From Actinomycetes bacterium (GTDB lineage Bacteria > Actinomycetota > Acidimicrobiia > Acidimicrobiales > RAAP-2), in NCBI GenBank assembly GCA_021791615.1, contig JAJYWG010000386.1:1-26982 (forward strand): a DNA stretch of 26,982 nucleotides, read 5' to 3'. The notes under the pieces were generated by a model. That model saw only the letters and a program-made list of their open reading frames with translations. It ran no database searches and was not told the DNA's origin. Below, piece after piece: positions 1 to 7,781 of the stretch; the stretch's first letter is position 1, and the number at the start of each line of letters is the position of its first letter. The position numbers and the translations under genes are program-made.

Positions 1-1
1 T

Positions 2-325
2 CTACCCGTAGAACCTGGCCGCACCGAAGCTGAAGATCCCCCCGTCGGAGGCGACCTCCCAGTAGCCGCCCCCTGTCGGGGTGGCCGCCATGCCCACGAC
101 CGGCTCGTTCAAGGGCTTCCCCCCCATCGACCCGTAGAACTTGGCCGAGCCGAAGCTGAAGATCCCCCCGTCGGAGGCGACCTCCCAGTAGCCGCCCCCA
201 CCGGGAACAGCGGCCATGCCCACGATCGGCTCGTTCAAGGGCTTCCCCCCCATCGACCCGTAGAACTTTGCCGCACCGAAGCTGAAGATCCCCCCGTCGG
301 AGGCGACGAGCCAGTACCCGTCGAT
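2..325 (-). repeat. 42-residue surface repeat array, copy set 1 (2.4 units)
   Basis: Tandem 126-bp units read on the minus strand. They encode GYW(L/E)[11 protein letters not shown], then [13 protein letters not shown], then (I/V)VGMAA. The units are almost identical at DNA level and match those at 7009-7746 and 9366-10106. The last unit stops after FYG because of TAG. Confidence 0.9.
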
Positions 326-1882
326 CCCTCCGCTCGCGCCGACAGACGCGGGAGAGCCGGGGAGTCGACCGAGGGCCGCCGGAGCGTAGTAGTGAGCCAA
401 GATCTGCTGGTACGTCCAGTTGCCCGCACCACCGTCTGTCCCGATCGCATACCCGAGCGCACCCCACTGCCCCATCCCGATCCCCGAACCCCACCCGTGC
501 CCTGTGAGGCGAAGTGTCGTCGCGGTCTCCGAGACCGGGTTGAACCAGTCCGAGAACAGTGTGAGTGCCGACGCGAACGTGTCCCCTGTCACGACCCCCG
601 AGGTCCCGTTGCCCGACAAGGTCACCTGGGTGACTCTTCCTGTCCACGCGCCGTACCCGTTGCGCCCGGTGACATTCACCTGTGGCGTGGGGCCATACTC
701 GGGCCACACCGCTTGGATCGCGGAAAACGGCACTGTGACCGTCCAGTCGTGGCGCGGGTTGCACGCGCTCGGTACGCAGACGGCGTCGCCTGCGTCCGGG
801 ACCGCTTGGAACGGTGCTCCGGCCGTGTACCCCCCGGTGGACGCCGAGTACTCGGTGGTGGCGATGGCACCGCCGGGCATGTACATCACCTCACCGGCGG
901 TGTCGTCGGCGGCGGCGATGCTGACCGGCGTCACGTACTTGGTGCCTTGGTAGTTCTGGCAGGTGAGGTCGCACGTGTCGGCATAGCCGCCGTACCCACC
1001 CCTGTTGGCCAGGACGTAGGACCTCACTGCCACCGCCTGCGCCTCCAGCTCTTGGAACCCCCAGTCGGCACCCTGGGGGCCAGGCCCGCCAAGTGTCGCC
1101 CAGTACGTAGGCGACTCTCCTGGCACCGTATCGGCCACATATGTCTCGAGGGGCAGCGTGTTCACCGTTCGAGCCGAGCCTGCGACGTTGTACAGCGCCG
1201 TGAGCGTGCCATCCACCGTCACATCGGCTGTCGTGCCCGCCGGGGATCCGGGGGGAGGCGCGAGGCAGAGTCGTAACGGCTGCGACGTGCTCACTGGGAC
1301 TGCCGTCGGTGTCGCCTGCCCGCTGAGCACCGGCCCGCTTCCCCATGGTCCGGCGCACGATGTCCCGGCATAGACCTCCCACGTCGAGCCGTCCTGGTGG
1401 AAGTAGACGGCAGGACTGTCAGGCACCCCGGGCGCCGAGACGCCGCCCGGCGAGGTCGCGATCAGATCGTGACCGTCGTTCTGAGTCATGGCGATACGCA
1501 CTTCGGTCGAATCGCTCGGGACAGCGGCCGTCTGGGACGTGGACGTTGACGTGAGCGCTGCCGCCAGGGGCGCTGCCGCCACAAGCACGGGCGCTGCCGC
1601 CACGGGCGCTGCCGCCACGGGCGCTGCCGCCACAAGCACCGGCGCTGCCAAAACGACCAGTGCCGCGATGACCGCCCCGGCGACGACCGGACCAAGCCGC
1701 GCACCCCACGAGCCCCGCGCGCCCCACGAGCCCCGAGCACGCCACCAGCCCCGCGCACCCAAAGCGCCAGGCGAGCGGCGAGGGCTAAAAGAACGGGGGC
1801 AGGAGGGCGGGAGGAAGAGGCGACCGATACACGACAGCCTACGGCCCGCTCCCACCGCGTCACTGACATCCCCCCAGCTCAC
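2..1882 (-). CDS. SpoIID/LytB-domain secreted protein with truncated C-terminal surface repeats
   Basis: A secreted envelope protein. The middle carries a SpoIID/LytB domain, with [14 protein letters not shown], then [17 protein letters not shown], then the signature [19 protein letters not shown]. Such domains act in peptidoglycan remodelling (SpoIID is a lytic transglycosylase). Ahead of it are a hydrophobic segment ([17 protein letters not shown]) and a low-complexity Ala/Pro/Val stretch. After it come two full 42-residue repeats and the start of a third, cut by a TAG at 2-4. The corresponding codon in the previous copy is TCG (Ser) and the following base also matches, so the array seems broken by one substitution. 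The start is uncertain: the frame is open to a GTG at 1954, but that would place it 8 bases from the divergent start at 1963; GTG 1882 or GTG 1855 is more likely. Domain call is firm, start is weak. Confidence 0.85.
   Translation of the reverse strand: MSWGDVSDAVGAGRRLSCIGRLFLPPSCPRSFSPRRSPGALGARGWWRARGSWGARGSWGARLGPVVAGAVIAALVVLAAPVLVAAAPVAAAPVAAAPVLVAAAPLAAALTSTSTSQTAAVPSDSTEVRIAMTQNDGHDLIATSPGGVSAPGVPDSPAVYFHQDGSTWEVYAGTSCAGPWGSGPVLSGQATPTAVPVSTSQPLRLCLAPPPGSPAGTTADVTVDGTLTALYNVAGSARTVNTLPLETYVADTVPGESPTYWATLGGPGPQGADWGFQELEAQAVAVRSYVLANRGGYGGYADTCDLTCQNYQGTKYVTPVSIAAADDTAGEVMYMPGGAIATTEYSASTGGYTAGAPFQAVPDAGDAVCVPSACNPRHDWTVTVPFSAIQAVWPEYGPTPQVNVTGRNGYGAWTGRVTQVTLSGNGTSGVVTGDTFASALTLFSDWFNPVSETATTLRLTGHGWGSGIGMGQWGALGYAIGTDGGAGNWTYQQILAHYYAPAALGRLPGSPASVGASGGIDGYWLVASDGGIFSFGAAKFYGSMGGKPLNEPIVGMAAVPGGGGYWEVASDGGIFSFGSAKFYGSMGGKPLNEPVVGMAATPTGGGYWEVASDGGIFSFGAARFYG
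1557..1655 (-). repeat. Ala-rich minisatellite in the signal/linker region
   Basis: The unit cgggcgctgccgcca and a 21-base variant with an added aagcac are repeated in tandem. On the coding (minus) strand they give alternating VAAAP and VLVAAAP blocks just after the hydrophobic segment of the SpoIID-domain protein. Units are multiples of 3, so copy-number change would keep the frame. A second repetitive stretch at about 1700-1765 encodes repeats of GARGSW. Confidence 0.75.
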
Positions 1883-1949
1883 CCGCCACCACCAGTTGAC
1901 CCCATATCGAAGACTGCGCGTATCAAACAAGCCCTCACCGGTCCGCCGG

Positions 1950-1955
1950 TACACT
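1950..1955 (+). promoter_or_regulatory. -10 box TACACT, leaderless start of the 1963 gene
   Basis: TACACT fits TANNNT and its last T lies 8 bases before the GTG at 1963, placing the transcription start at about the first base of the start codon. There is no ribosome binding site. No convincing -35 is visible. Confidence 0.45.
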
Positions 1956-1962
1956 CGGCACC

Positions 1963-3039
1963 GTGCGCGTGGACCAGGTCATCCCGTCGCTGGCCAGCCG
2001 CGATGCCATCGGCGTCCACACCCTCACGCTCACCGATGCCCTGCGCCAGGCCGGCATCGACTCGGACATCTACTACGGCACGTGCACGCCCGACGTGGCC
2101 CACCTGGCCCGGCCGGTCGTCGACTTGGGGCGGAGCGCCCGGGATCGCTGGCTCCTCTACCAGTCCTCGATCGGCAGCCCGGTCTTCGACATCCTGGTGA
2201 CCCGGAGCGAGCCCAAGCTCGTGAACTACCACAACATCACCCCGGCCTCCCTCCTCGCGGAGTGGGAGCCGAGTGTGGCATTCGAAGTGAGCCTTGGCCG
2301 GGCCCAACTGGAGCGATTGGCACCCGAGTGCGTGCTGGCTGTGGCCGACTCTTCCTACAACGAGGGTGAGCTCGTCGAAGCCGGGTACGCCCGGACGGCG
2401 GTCGTCCCGCTGCTCATCGACATGACTGCGACCGGGTCCGAACCCGATCCGGCCACCGCCGCCCGCCTGTCGGCCGCCCGAGCCCGCGGTGGGATCGACC
2501 TCCTCTTCGTGGGGAAAGTCTCTCCTCACAAAGCACCCCACGACCTGGTCAGAATGCTGGCCGTCCTCCGAGAGGTCTACGATCCGACAGCCCGCCTCCA
2601 CCTGGTCGGATCGCCGCTCGGTGAGCGGTACGCCGAGGCGCTCACCGGTTTCGTCAAGGCGCTCGGCCTCGCCGACGCGGTCTCGATCACCGGATCGGTC
2701 GACGCCGGCCAGCTCGAGGCCTACTACCGGGCGGCCGACGTGTTCGTGTGCGCGTCAGACCACGAGGGGTTTTGCGTGCCCGTGGTCGAGGCGATGGGGC
2801 ACGGGGTGCCGGTGGTCGCCTATGGGGCGGCAGCGATACCCGAAACCGTAGGCGACGCCGGGATCGTGCTCGAGGACAAGGACCCCTTACGCTTCGCCGC
2901 CGCGGTGGCTCGGGTCGCGCGGGACCCAGACCTGCGCAGCCGTCTGTCGGCCGCCGCCCGCAGGCGGGTGGCCGACCTCTCGGTCGAGCGTTCCAGGCGG
3001 CACTTCGTCGAGCTCGTCACCGGCGCGATCACCCACTGA
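1963..3039 (+). CDS. Glycosyltransferase, GT4-type (family A)
   Basis: Predicted retaining GT-B glycosyltransferase of 358 residues, transferring a sugar from a nucleotide donor to a cytoplasmic glycan or lipid-linked acceptor. The N-terminal domain begins [18 protein letters not shown] and contains NYHNITP. The C-terminal donor domain begins near residue 178 ([11 protein letters not shown]) and has the EX7E signature [12 protein letters not shown] with Glu at 268 and 276, followed by [14 protein letters not shown]. It resembles the genes at 3029 and 16262 in these same motifs, so the three are paralogs. The start at GTG 1963 is supported by a TANNNT box directly upstream. Its 3' end overlaps the convergent gene at 3029 by 11 bases. 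Donor and acceptor cannot be told from sequence. Confidence 0.9.
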   Translation: MRVDQVIPSLASRDAIGVHTLTLTDALRQAGIDSDIYYGTCTPDVAHLARPVVDLGRSARDRWLLYQSSIGSPVFDILVTRSEPKLVNYHNITPASLLAEWEPSVAFEVSLGRAQLERLAPECVLAVADSSYNEGELVEAGYARTAVVPLLIDMTATGSEPDPATAARLSAARARGGIDLLFVGKVSPHKAPHDLVRMLAVLREVYDPTARLHLVGSPLGERYAEALTGFVKALGLADAVSITGSVDAGQLEAYYRAADVFVCASDHEGFCVPVVEAMGHGVPVVAYGAAAIPETVGDAGIVLEDKDPLRFAAAVARVARDPDLRSRLSAAARRRVADLSVERSRRHFVELVTGAITH

Positions 3040-4252
3040 CGCCGTCCACCGCGAGATCGCCCGCCGCTCTCCCGCCGACGTCCGGCGACCCGACCGCGCC
3101 CCTTGGCTCCTCTCCTCCAGCCACGCCCGTCTCACCAAGCGCGCCCCCGCCCTCGGCCACGGCAAGGAGCAGATCGACGAGACGGCTGCCTGCCGTCTCG
3201 AGGTCGAGCGCTCCGACTCGAGCGAGACCAGCTTCGACAACCTCGGCGCGTCGGTCCTGGTCCGACACCAATCGGTGCACGGCGTCGGAGAGCGAGATCG
3301 GGTCCTTCACGTCGAGGAGGACTCCCCCGCCGTCGACCACCTCTGGCAACGCGCCTTGCGCGTACGCCACCACCGGTACCCTCCTCGCCATCGCCTCGAC
3401 CGCAGGCAGGCAGAAACCTTCGTGCTCGGAGGTGACGACCAGCACGTCGGCATCGTCGTAGGCGCGCGCCAGCTCCTCGTCGCCGACCTTCCCCGCAAAT
3501 CGCACGGCATCACCGAGCCCGAGCTCGCGGACGAACGACCCCAGCGCCGTCGCGTACGAAGGCACTGCGGGCTTGCCGACCACCAGCAGCTCGGCGCGCG
3601 GGTCCCAGCGCATCCGGTACGCGAGAAGGCCGGCGATGGCGTCCTCCAAGGCCTTGTTGGGCGCGAGACGGCCCACGCTGAGCCAACGCGCGCCCTCGCG
3701 CGCCACGGTGCCACGGTCCGCGCCCTCGCGCGCCACGGTGCCAGGGGCCGCGGCGGGCGCCTCCAGACGTACCGAGGTCGTTCGGCTGACGATCGGCGGC
3801 AACACAACCGTTGCACCAAACCCCGCTTCGACCAAGTCACGGCGGTTCCACTCCGACACGGCGACCCCGAGGGTCGCCCGCCCGGCGAGGAGCGAGAGCT
3901 CGGCGCGAGCGCGGACCTGGTGGCGTGCCAGCTCGTTGTCCCATGGGGCGAAGAGCTCGGGCGGCGTCACGTTGTGGTAGTTGACCACCAGCGGCTCGTC
4001 CCGTGCGGCGACGATCCCGGCCAGGTCCGACGCCGTGGCGAACTGGTACACGAGCACCTCCCCGGCACGCTGCCCGCCGCTCCCGAGCTCGCGCACCGGT
4101 CGCGTGACGCCAACCGTCTCGGGGTCCTCCAGCTCGACGAAGATCTCGGAGTCGGCTCCCCGGCTCCGCAGCATGGTCTGCAGCGCCATCGCGTGCTGCC
4201 CGACGGCATCGCCGGCATGGAGGACCGGGACGAGCTGGTGCACTGCGGTCAC
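3029..4252 (-). CDS. Glycosyltransferase, GT4-type (family A), coupled to a methyltransferase
   Basis: A 407-residue GT-B glycosyltransferase. It begins VTAVHQLVPVLHAGDAVGQH, has VVNYHNVTPPELFAPWD in the acceptor domain and, in the donor domain, WLSVGRLAPNK and the EX7E motif HEGFCLPAVEAM (Glu near 278 and 286), then VPVVAYAQGALPE. The GTG start (4252-4250) overlaps the TGA (4251-4249) of the upstream methyltransferase as GTGA, which fixes the start and points to translational coupling. The reading frame is open far upstream (to 5305), but that part is a shadow of the methyltransferase. A 10-residue duplication (GTVAREGADR then GTVAREGARW) lies in the linker between the two domains. The C-terminal 45 residues are Gly/Ala-rich and probably disordered. 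Confidence 0.9.
   Translation of the reverse strand: MTAVHQLVPVLHAGDAVGQHAMALQTMLRSRGADSEIFVELEDPETVGVTRPVRELGSGGQRAGEVLVYQFATASDLAGIVAARDEPLVVNYHNVTPPELFAPWDNELARHQVRARAELSLLAGRATLGVAVSEWNRRDLVEAGFGATVVLPPIVSRTTSVRLEAPAAAPGTVAREGADRGTVAREGARWLSVGRLAPNKALEDAIAGLLAYRMRWDPRAELLVVGKPAVPSYATALGSFVRELGLGDAVRFAGKVGDEELARAYDDADVLVVTSEHEGFCLPAVEAMARRVPVVAYAQGALPEVVDGGGVLLDVKDPISLSDAVHRLVSDQDRRAEVVEAGLARVGALDLETAGSRLVDLLLAVAEGGGALGETGVAGGEEPRGAVGSPDVGGRAAGDLAVDGVSG
3689..3743 (-). repeat. 30-bp in-frame tandem duplication in the glycosyltransferase linker
   Basis: A 25-base block at 3689-3713 is repeated exactly at 3719-3743 with a period of 30 bases. It encodes GTVAREGA twice between the two Rossmann domains, where extra length is tolerated. 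Confidence 0.85.
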
Positions 4253-5361
4253 GCCGGTCGACGGCCTTTCACGACGAATTGGGGGACGGCCGAGCCGGCT
4301 CCCCTTGCATCCTCGAGGCGGCCGACGTCCTCGTAGCCCCCTCGCGCGAGCAGCTCCTCCCACGTCTCGGGGTGGAGCGGCCGCCCTGGCAGCAGGTCCC
4401 ACGCCACCGGGCCCCACACGTCGCGCGCTGCAGCGGGGTCGGTGCCCACGACCACGAGCGGTGCCCCGGGCTGTATCCGGCTGGTCGCAAGAGCGAGCAA
4501 GCGCACGAGCTCGTCCACGCTCACGCGGTCCACCACTCCCGACAGGACCATCCCGCCTGCGCTGCCGGGGTCCATCTCGGCGATGGCGGCGTCCGCCGGT
4601 CCGACCCTCACCTCGGCGCCGCGCACCGATGCCTCGTAGGCGACCAGCCCGCGAGGTTCGATGCCGACCGTCGTGACGCCTACCGCGCCCAGCGCCTCGA
4701 CCAGTGCGCCACGCCCGCACTCGGCGTGGACCACCACGCCGTGACCGTGGTTCGCCGCCAGCCACTCGCACAGAGGTCCGGTGAGGGCGTCGTCGGCGGG
4801 GGGAACCAACCACTCGATCGCGTCGACCGGGCTCCGCCGCCGGTCGGCCGCCGACTCGAGCGTCTCGAGGCGAGCCGCGAGGAAACGGAATGCCTCGACC
4901 GCCGACGCCATGCCGCTCTCCAGTCCCAGGACACCGCCGTCCAGCCGCCGCACGTCGCCGTCCAGCCGCCGCACCGGCTCGGCGAGGGCTTCGGTCACCA
5001 CCTCGGTGGCCACCGATCGGGCGCGGGCATCGACCCAGGGGGCCAGGCGTTCGAGCACCTGGCGGCGGAAGACACTGTGCACCGGCCGCGGCTCGAGGCT
5101 CCCGGCAGCCGGTGGCTCGTCGGTCCCGGCAGCCGGTGGCTCCTCGCTCGCGTTGATCGCAGGACCTCCCTGCGGCCCGGGGTCCTCCGCGACGGGCCGC
5201 ACCTGCCCGAAGCGCCGCTCGAGGTCGGCGAACGCTCCGGCGAAGTTCCAGCGGTGCGACCCCTGGGGGCGATGGCGGCGGAACGCTGCCGCGACCTCGG
5301 ACCAAAGCTCCGCCGGCGGGGGTGTGCCCTGCGCCGATCGGGGCATCCCTTCGGCGGCCAC
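4249..5361 (-). CDS. Divergent class I SAM methyltransferase-like protein with coiled-coil N-terminus
   Basis: About 370 residues. The N-terminal half has a helical stretch with repeated heptad-like units (RRLDGDVRRLDGGVLGLES, then FRFLAARLETLES), probably coiled coil. The C-terminal half has a Rossmann methyltransferase layout: VVVHAECGRGALVEALG (motif I position), VGIEPRG (acidic end of strand 2), GGMVLSGVVDRVS and PLVVVGTDP. Motif I is atypical: the usual Asp-x-Gly-x-Gly reads His-Ala-Glu-Cys-Gly-Arg-Gly, so SAM binding or activity is not assured. A similar protein, also followed by a glycosyltransferase with a GTGA overlap, lies at 17416. Start: GTG 5361 follows TAGCAT (5370-5375) by about 8 bases, suggesting a leaderless start; ATG 5346 is the alternative. 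Likely role: modification of the glycan made by the coupled glycosyltransferase. Confidence 0.7.
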   Translation of the reverse strand: MAAEGMPRSAQGTPPPAELWSEVAAAFRRHRPQGSHRWNFAGAFADLERRFGQVRPVAEDPGPQGGPAINASEEPPAAGTDEPPAAGSLEPRPVHSVFRRQVLERLAPWVDARARSVATEVVTEALAEPVRRLDGDVRRLDGGVLGLESGMASAVEAFRFLAARLETLESAADRRRSPVDAIEWLVPPADDALTGPLCEWLAANHGHGVVVHAECGRGALVEALGAVGVTTVGIEPRGLVAYEASVRGAEVRVGPADAAIAEMDPGSAGGMVLSGVVDRVSVDELVRLLALATSRIQPGAPLVVVGTDPAAARDVWGPVAWDLLPGRPLHPETWEELLARGGYEDVGRLEDARGAGSAVPQFVVKGRRPA

Positions 5362-5369
5362 GTTGTGCG

Positions 5370-5375
5370 ATGCTA
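5370..5375 (-). promoter_or_regulatory. -10 box TAGCAT for the methyltransferase-glycosyltransferase pair
   Basis: TAGCAT on the minus strand fits TANNNT. The predicted transcription start lies two bases before GTG 5361. Confidence 0.35.
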
Positions 5376-5416
5376 TCGGCGTCAGGGGGTCAGGGCGACC
5401 GGACCACGGGGCCGGA

Positions 5417-5442
5417 GTGCCGGCGTGCGCCGGTGCCGGCAC
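5417..5442. promoter_or_regulatory. GTGCCGGC repeat and 10-bp palindrome between divergent genes
   Basis: Two GTGCCGGC half-sites 16 bases apart (5417 and 5433); the second is part of the perfect palindrome GTGCCGGCAC (5433-5442). The pair can also fold as a hairpin with wobble pairs. It sits 22 bases before the ATG of the 5464 gene, between divergent transcription units, so an operator or a 5' leader hairpin are both possible. Confidence 0.25.
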
Positions 5443-5463
5443 GAGAGCAGGGGGTGGGAAGAG

Positions 5464-7749
5464 ATGGGTGATCGAACGGGTGCGGGATGCCGGTCCCGCT
5501 GGGGTGTGCTGTTCGCTGCCGTCGCGCTGGCGGGCACCGGCGCCATGAGCGCCGGTGCGGCCTCGGCCGCGACGCCCAGGGAGAGCGCGGTGGCGGGCGC
5601 CATCGCCACCCCCAAGATCTCATTCGGCACACCGACGTGGCGGGTCACAATCCCCGACGGGTCGAGCCCGATCGCCCTCTCCTCTCCCAACGTGGCCGAG
5701 CTGGCCGGAGGCCCCGCAGCGGTCGTGGGCGACGAGGCCGGCAAGGTCTACGCCTACTACCTGGCCAGCGGAGCGCAGGCGTGGACCTACACAGCCGGCG
5801 CCCCGGTGAACTCCACCCCCTCGGTGGCGCCGACGACAGCCGGCAGCTCCCTCGACACCGTGTTCGTGGGGACGGGGGACGCCGGGAATCCCACGTCGGG
5901 CGGCTACCTGGCCATCGGTGCGAGTGGCACGGAGAAGTGGTTTACCCAGGAGACCAACCCGTCCACAGAAACTTCCACGCCGCACAACGGCGTGCAGGCG
6001 TCGATGGCCGTCGGAGACCTCCAGGGCGGTGTGGACGTGGTCGCCGGCTCCCTGGGTGAGATGGAGTACGCGATGACAGCAGGGAGCGGTCACACGCTGA
6101 ACGGCTTCCCGTGGTACCAGGCCGACAGCAACTACACGACCCCGGCCCTGGCCGACCTCTACGGGAACGGACAGACCGAGATCGTCGAAGGCGGAGACTC
6201 CACCGAGGGCACATCCTACGGGACGCACTACGACCAGGGCGGGCACCTGAGGGTCCTGAGCCCCACGGGCAACGAGAACCAGCCCGAGCCCAATGGCGGC
6301 CTCATCTGCCAGTACACAACGACACAGGTGGTGCAGTCCTCCCCGGCGGTCGGCGAGTTCTTCGGGGCCTCGTCGCAAGTGGGGATCGTCTTCGGCACCG
6401 GGACACACTGGCCTGGGGCCGCCGACACCGACCACCTCATCGCCGTCAACAGCCACTGCGGCCAGACGTGGAACATCGCCCTCGATGGCAAGACCAACAG
6501 CAGCCCGGCCCTGGCCGACGTCCTGGGCAACGGGCAGCTCCAGGTGATCGAAGGGACCCAGGTCTCCACATCCACCGGCTCGGTCTACGCCATCACAGGC
6601 GCGACGGGCAGCACGATCTGGAATACGGCGGTCAAGCCGGTGATCGGCTCGGTGGTGACCGTCGACCTCGGGTCCGGGTACCAGGACGTCCTGGCCCCGA
6701 CCATCAACGGCGTGTACGTCCTCACAGGGCGCAACGGCAGCGTTCTCACAGTCCTCCAGCCCTACGTGGGCTTCCAGAACTCCCCTCTCGTCACCGACGA
6801 TCCCAACGGGACGATCGGGATCACCCTGGCCGGCTACGACCCGAACGGCAGCGTCATCATGCACTACGAGATCGCCGGCTCGAACGGGTCGTCGGTCGAC
6901 GGCACCGGCGCGTGGCCCCAGTTCCACCTCGACCCCTCCCTCAACGGGGACGCCGGGACCGTCCAGCACATCGAAGTGCCGTGCAGCCCGCCGGCGGGAG
7001 GACCCGACGGTTACCTGCTGTCGGCGGCCGACGGCGGGATCTTCAACTTCGGTAACCTCCCGTTCTGCGGCTCCACCGGGTCGATCACACTCAACGCACC
7101 CGTGGTGGGCGTGGCCGCGACCCCCACAGGCGGCGGCTACTGGGAGGTGGCCTCCGACGGGGGACTGTTCTCCTTCGGGAACGCGCAGTTTTACGGGTCT
7201 ATGGGCGGCAAACCGCTCAACAGACCGATCGTCGGCATGGCCGCCACCGCGACAGGCGGCGGGTACTGGGAGGTGGCCTCCGACGGGGGGCTGTTCGCCT
7301 TCGGGAACGCCCAGTTCTACGGGTCGATGGGCGGCAAACCCTTGAACGAGCCGATCGTCGGCATGGCCGCCACCCCTACAGGCGGCGGCTACTGGGAGGT
7401 GGCTGCCGACGGGGGGCTGTTCGCCTTCGGGAACGCCAAGTTCTACGGGTCGATGGGCGGCAAACCGCTCAACGCCCCGATCGTCGGCATGGCCAGTGAC
7501 CCTGCCACCGGCGGCTACTGGGAGGTGGCCGCCGACGGGGGGATCTTCAGCTTCAACGCCACGTTCCTCGGTTCGATGGGCGGCAAGCCGCTCAACGCCC
7601 CCATCGTCGGGATGGACTCCGTCCGCGGCGGCCAGGGGTACCGCTTCGTGGCCGCCGACGGGGGCATCTTCAGCTTCGATGCCCCGTTCTTCGGGTCCAT
7701 GGGCGGCAAGCCGCTCAACAAGCCGATCGTGGGGATGAGCGGCTTCTGA
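5464..7749 (+). CDS. Secreted FG-GAP-like propeller protein with six C-terminal surface repeats
   Basis: A 761-residue predicted extracellular protein. It has an N-terminal signal peptide (hydrophobic WGVLFAAVALAGTGAM, Ala-rich cleavage region), then about 450 residues of FG-GAP/VCBS-like blades with recurring SSPALADVLGNGQ and TPALADLYGNGQTEIVEGG motifs, the kind of Asp/Asn loops that bind calcium in integrin-type propellers. The closing strand is AWPQFHLDPSLNG. From residue 516 six 42-residue repeats run to the C-terminus. Cys507 just before the array and Cys535 in the first copy are 28 residues apart, as in the next gene, suggesting a capping disulfide. Another Cys pair (LICQY and SHCGQ) is also conserved. 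ATG 5464 has a GGGAAGAG ribosome site and fits the signal peptide. It is a tandem paralog of the gene at 7782. No catalytic motif is visible; adhesion or glycan binding is a guess. Confidence 0.8.
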   Translation: MGDRTGAGCRSRWGVLFAAVALAGTGAMSAGAASAATPRESAVAGAIATPKISFGTPTWRVTIPDGSSPIALSSPNVAELAGGPAAVVGDEAGKVYAYYLASGAQAWTYTAGAPVNSTPSVAPTTAGSSLDTVFVGTGDAGNPTSGGYLAIGASGTEKWFTQETNPSTETSTPHNGVQASMAVGDLQGGVDVVAGSLGEMEYAMTAGSGHTLNGFPWYQADSNYTTPALADLYGNGQTEIVEGGDSTEGTSYGTHYDQGGHLRVLSPTGNENQPEPNGGLICQYTTTQVVQSSPAVGEFFGASSQVGIVFGTGTHWPGAADTDHLIAVNSHCGQTWNIALDGKTNSSPALADVLGNGQLQVIEGTQVSTSTGSVYAITGATGSTIWNTAVKPVIGSVVTVDLGSGYQDVLAPTINGVYVLTGRNGSVLTVLQPYVGFQNSPLVTDDPNGTIGITLAGYDPNGSVIMHYEIAGSNGSSVDGTGAWPQFHLDPSLNGDAGTVQHIEVPCSPPAGGPDGYLLSAADGGIFNFGNLPFCGSTGSITLNAPVVGVAATPTGGGYWEVASDGGLFSFGNAQFYGSMGGKPLNRPIVGMAATATGGGYWEVASDGGLFAFGNAQFYGSMGGKPLNEPIVGMAATPTGGGYWEVAADGGLFAFGNAKFYGSMGGKPLNAPIVGMASDPATGGYWEVAADGGIFSFNATFLGSMGGKPLNAPIVGMDSVRGGQGYRFVAADGGIFSFDAPFFGSMGGKPLNKPIVGMSGF
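7009..7746 (+). repeat. 42-residue surface repeat array, copy set 2 (six units)
   Basis: Six units of about 126 bp. The middle units are nearly identical at DNA level ([31 protein letters not shown]). The first has PFCGSTG and the last has GYRFVAADGG and ends IVGMSGF at the stop, so the end units are specialised. Confidence 0.95.
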
Positions 7750-7767
7750 TGCCGGCGTGAGGTGAGG

Positions 7768-7773
7768 TACGGT
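7768..7773 (+). promoter_or_regulatory. -10 box TACGGT before the 7782 gene
   Basis: TACGGT fits TANNNT, and the predicted transcription start (about 7780) is two bases before ATG 7782. This would give the second paralog its own near-leaderless transcript rather than relying on read-through from the gene upstream. Confidence 0.35.
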
Positions 7774-7781
7774 CCTCCCGG

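Noticed and set aside
4253..5305. Upstream extension of the 3029 glycosyltransferase frame to 5305
   Set aside because: It overlaps the methyltransferase-like gene in another frame, is Arg/Gly-rich without motifs, and the GTGA junction gives a clear start at 4252.
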